Of a DNA stretch of 64,000 nucleotides, positions 61,672-64,000 are shown in pieces. The notes under the pieces are model-generated. The model did not search any database and was not told the DNA's origin. It worked only from the letters and a program-made list of their open reading frames with translations. Source of the DNA: CAWGCA01 sp963820955 (GTDB taxonomy: Bacteria > Pseudomonadota > Gammaproteobacteria > Chromatiales > Chromatiaceae); assembly GCA_963820955.1 (NCBI GenBank), contig CAWGCA010000034.1:1-64000 (forward strand), in the 5' to 3' direction. Each line of letters opens with the position of its first letter. The stretch's first letter is position 1. Made by a program: the position numbers and the translations under genes.

Positions 61672-61952
61672 TTGGCTGCTTGCTCGTTCTCCAGCGCCTT
61701 TTCGGTTATCTCTTTGTAGAGTGCTATGCCGCGCATAAACAGGTCTTGGAATTCCGGGTGATCATCCACCAGATGCTTATTCTGCTGAGACTCGCTCAGC
61801 ACCTGCTCCAGAAATTCCAGGTCAAACTCGTTGAGTGTCTGACCCTGATCCACATTTTCCTTGATATCCAGGAGCCGGGGGAGCCGTTGTTCCTGATAAC
61901 GCTCCAACAGCATCTGTATAATGCCTTCCTCTTTTTTTGAAGAATCACCCAT
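61668..61952 (-). CDS. Small helical cytoplasmic protein of unknown function
   Basis: The 94-residue protein is acidic and predicted helical (EEGIIQMLLERYQEQRLPRL, LDIKENVDQGQTLNEFDLEF, LEQVLSESQQNKHLVDDHPE). It has no signal peptide or known motif. It precedes the exported Gln/Arg-rich protein with an ATGA overlap. Function unknown. The 212-bp region upstream (61953-62164) holds no clear feature. Confidence 0.65.
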   Translation of the reverse strand: MGDSSKKEEGIIQMLLERYQEQRLPRLLDIKENVDQGQTLNEFDLEFLEQVLSESQQNKHLVDDHPEFQDLFMRGIALYKEITEKALENEQAAK

Positions 61953-62164
61953 ATTCTGAATCCCGCTGTTCGTTGCAAATTTTCTGGTATCGAGACCTTA
62001 GCACAGCCGGCAGGAGTAATCTTCAAAGCGCCATTTTACGACCCGGAGCATGCCGACTATGCAAGGCGGTTCGAATCCCTGCTCTTGCGGTATGATACCA
62101 ATCATCAGATTCACTGACACAGGGCGCCGCAGCTCGACCCTGATTTTCAAGACAGGCCCAGGTT

Positions 62165-63097
62165 ATGCCAGACCATATTGTGAACGGGACCCGACGGGAG
62201 ATAGCCGGACGACCCTGTGTTTTCTTCGATGGTTACTGGATCAAATGGTACCCCCCACCAAAGGACACCCTGAACGCCAAGAAACAGCTGATCGAGGCGT
62301 TGACGCGACGCCTTTTCAACCATGTAGAGCACGGCATCAACATGCCGGGGTATCGACTCAACGAGGCGAGGTACGCCTATGAGACGGAAGACGACCCCGA
62401 GCGAAAACGAGTAAAGGGCGCCATGCTGGCTGGCGCACTGTTCAATCGGGCAACCGACATATTCCGCAAGCTGGTGGAACTGCAGGAGTTGGGGGTAGAG
62501 ATCGAGGCGGACGATTCACTGATGCATGAATGCGGTCAGTGTCTGCTCGAGGCCCTCGATTTTGGCAAGAGCGTTAGACATCGGAGCGGGGATGAAAGTA
62601 TCGATGAGCTCTGGGGTGAACCCTTTAAGGCATTTTCGGTACCGATAGAAGATTTCTATGGAAGCAGGTATATAAAGATCGCCCAGACGATGCACGATAT
62701 CGACCGGATCGCCGACCGGATGGCGAGCACCCTTGGCGGCAGCGAGCTATTTGCAGATATCGACAGACTCATCAGGAATTTCGCCGATGCCGCAAAATTG
62801 AAGTGCGAAACGCTGCGAACCGATCCGGTGATATTTGAGGTATGGCCTTCGTTTGTCACTGCGGGCGACCAGTTGTCAGACACCCGGTCAAGAATGCCTG
62901 TCCCCTCCAGCGGCGCCGTAAAACGGGAAGTGGAGGACGGATTTCGACTGATCCAGCAGGGCAAGGCTCTGCTTACCTATATCGCCCGTGCGAGGGTCTC
63001 CATGCCCAAGAGTATGCAGAACTTCATCGATCAGTGTGATCACTTCCAACTCAGCTATATCGACCCGAAAAACAACACCTCCACGTCCGGGGAGTAG
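62165..63097 (+). CDS. Unknown 310-residue protein
   Basis: I do not recognise this protein. It is cytoplasmic by sequence, mostly helical, and opens with an unusual aromatic stretch (GRPCVFFDGYWIKWYPPPKD). Further features are EARYAYETEDDPERKRVKGA, a HECGQCLLEALDFGKSVRH segment with two Cys, YIKIAQTMHDIDRIADRM and IARARVSMPKSMQNFIDQCD. No catalytic pattern stands out. Codon use and length look like a real gene. It lies alone, convergent with the DUF2956 gene. Confidence 0.7.
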   Translation: MPDHIVNGTRREIAGRPCVFFDGYWIKWYPPPKDTLNAKKQLIEALTRRLFNHVEHGINMPGYRLNEARYAYETEDDPERKRVKGAMLAGALFNRATDIFRKLVELQELGVEIEADDSLMHECGQCLLEALDFGKSVRHRSGDESIDELWGEPFKAFSVPIEDFYGSRYIKIAQTMHDIDRIADRMASTLGGSELFADIDRLIRNFADAAKLKCETLRTDPVIFEVWPSFVTAGDQLSDTRSRMPVPSSGAVKREVEDGFRLIQQGKALLTYIARARVSMPKSMQNFIDQCDHFQLSYIDPKNNTSTSGE

Positions 63098-63133
63098 ATC
63101 GCGGGCCTGTCGACCGAGTCAGAAAGTCGTTCG

Positions 63134-63481
63134 CTATTCCGTTCCCGCAAACAGCAGAAGGTAGGCGGCAATCCCAACCCAGCTCAATACCAGCAGAACC
63201 CAGGGCAACCAGTGTTGCCGATATCGGATCTGCTGCTCGACTCGATCATCGCCGCCCTCGGGTCGGGCATTCTGACCGGAGGCTTTTTTCAGTTTTCTGT
63301 CCAGCTCCCGCGCCTTGCCTTTCAGCTCTCTTTTGTACAGATCTATCCCTTTCTGAATACCCTGGGCAATCAGCTTGGTCTGCTCCTTGGTCTGCCCGGG
63401 GCGCTGTGTCCCGCGGGCAATTTTCATGGCTTCGTCTTTTGTCTGCAGAGAGGGTTTGGTCTTTTTGGTATATCTGGCCAT
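63134..63481 (-). CDS. DUF2956 family membrane-anchored protein
   Basis: The 115-residue protein begins MARYTKKTKPSLQTKDEAMK and continues IARGTQRPGQTKEQTKLIAQ, the typical DUF2956 pattern, and ends with one membrane helix (HWLPWVLLVLSWVGIAAYLL). The function is unknown. It is encoded 21 bp after the sigma-54 activator gene and could be co-transcribed with it. Confidence 0.87.
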   Translation of the reverse strand: MARYTKKTKPSLQTKDEAMKIARGTQRPGQTKEQTKLIAQGIQKGIDLYKRELKGKARELDRKLKKASGQNARPEGGDDRVEQQIRYRQHWLPWVLLVLSWVGIAAYLLLFAGTE

Positions 63482-63502
63482 CAGCGGATCTCAACCTATT
63501 CC

Positions 63503-64000
63503 TCAGAGAGAGACCGGGTTATCAGCCCAGGCCTGTACCTTCCGCTCCAGGGTCTTGCGCGATATCCCAAGGTGCCGTGCCGCGGCCGATTTGTTTCCAC
63601 CCTCCATCTTCAACACCCGGAGAATGTGCCTTTTTTCTACCGTTTCCAGCAACAGGGCCTCGCCTTCCTCTACATCCCGACCGGCAGTCTGTCCGCTTCC
63701 GGAAAGCGCACGCAGGCACTGGGCGGGCGGTTTGTTCAGCAGCAGGGCCCGCTCCATGACATTCTTCAACTCACGCACGTTTCCCGGCCAATCGTATTCC
63801 ATCAACCGCAGCGATTCTGCCTCTTCGATCTGGGGAACAGGAACGCCCAGATTGGCGGCCAGAATCTCTGCAAAATGCCGCACCAGGAGCGGCAGGTCCT
63901 GTTTGCGCTCCCGTAGCGGCGGCATGCGGATGGCCAGCACCAGCAACCTGAAATAAAGATCTTCACGAAACCGTCCCTGCTCCACCTCCTGCAACAGATT
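63503..64000 (-). CDS. Sigma-54 activator with Fis-type HTH, N-terminal part missing
   Basis: Only the C-terminal 166 or so residues are in the window; the 5' end lies beyond the right edge. FREDLYFRLLVLAIRMPPLR and WPGNVRELKNVMERALLLNK are conserved blocks of the AAA+ sigma-54 interaction domain. The end is a Fis-type DNA-binding region (HILRVLKMEGGNKSAAARHL, GISRKTLERKVQAW). The N-terminal receiver or sensor domain, if any, cannot be seen. The target genes are unknown. Confidence 0.9.
   Translation of the reverse strand, partial: NLLQEVEQGRFREDLYFRLLVLAIRMPPLRERKQDLPLLVRHFAEILAANLGVPVPQIEEAESLRLMEYDWPGNVRELKNVMERALLLNKPPAQCLRALSGSGQTAGRDVEEGEALLLETVEKRHILRVLKMEGGNKSAAARHLGISRKTLERKVQAWADNPVSL

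Noticed and set aside
62050..62100. tRNA-like T-loop sequence GGTTCGAATCC
   Set aside because: The flanking bases do not form a T stem (GGCGG does not pair with CCCTG), and no acceptor or anticodon arm is visible.
1..64000. CRISPR array, insertion sequence or prophage
   Set aside because: No regularly spaced direct repeats, cas, transposase, integrase or phage structural genes are present.

Overview
The window looks like a chromosomal segment of a free-living or symbiotic gammaproteobacterium, probably Chromatiales-like or from a related sulfur-oxidiser lineage. I infer this from the gene content (HolC, NrdR-Rib-NusB-ThiL-PgpA order, CNP1-like and DUF2956 proteins, AddAB-like nuclease) and the general look of the proteins; no diagnostic sulfur gene is present, so the lineage is tentative. 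I see no rRNA, tRNA, CRISPR array, insertion sequence or prophage gene. Coding density is high.

Layout. 1-1.5 kb: ruvA (cut by the window edge), ruvC and yebC on the minus strand. 1.9-4.1 kb: a small lipase-like hydrolase and an HDOD/GAF-like protein. 4.5-11 kb (plus): a TauD-type dioxygenase, a complete PotDABC-like ABC importer, a glycerophosphodiester phosphodiesterase coupled to it, and a DUF971 protein fused to a MoaD-like domain. 11-14.3 kb (minus): a FixL/FixJ-type two-component pair. 14.6-18.2 kb: PilZ protein, RDD protein, and the pepA-holC-(small acidic protein) operon. 18.2-25.6 kb: parC, a CNP1-like protein, parE, xseB-ispA and folE2. 25.6-33.6 kb (minus): the housekeeping run glyA, nrdR, ribD, ribE, ribBA-like, ribH, nusB, thiL, pgpA and a retropepsin-like protease. 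33.7-35.3 kb: DMT permease and periplasmic rhodanese. 35.4-41.5 kb (minus): AddA-like and AddB-like helicase-nuclease genes. 41.9-49.7 kb: a thioesterase, two pseudopilin genes (one carrying a very large LamG-rich ectodomain), a YbdK-type ligase and a DUF1523 protein. 49.7-61.3 kb: a glycerol regulon with ABC glycerol importer (GlpV, S, T, P, Q, DUF2160), repressor glpR, glpD, and divergent glpK. 61.3-64 kb: small unknown proteins, DUF2956, and a sigma-54 activator cut by the right edge.

How they work together. The glycerol locus is the most complete system: GlpV captures glycerol, GlpP/GlpQ with ATPases GlpS/GlpT import it, GlpK phosphorylates it and GlpD oxidises glycerol-3-phosphate, with GlpR as probable repressor. 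The ATPases are unequal: GlpS lacks the switch histidine and GlpT lacks a normal LSGGQ, so one composite ATP site should be canonical and one degenerate. Every long spacer of this operon carries a hairpin, and the divergent promoter region holds a widely spaced 10-bp inverted repeat resembling GlpR half-sites. The GDPD gene at 9.5 kb would feed the same glycerol-3-phosphate pool.

The most novel structure outside genes is a family of four dispersed intergenic elements (about 120-160 bp, imperfect terminal inverted repeats starting near TTAAGGG), plus a second inverted-repeat element at 41.57-41.79 kb that contains a 42-bp tandem duplication and shares a GGTGCAGGGACGC-type core with the first family.
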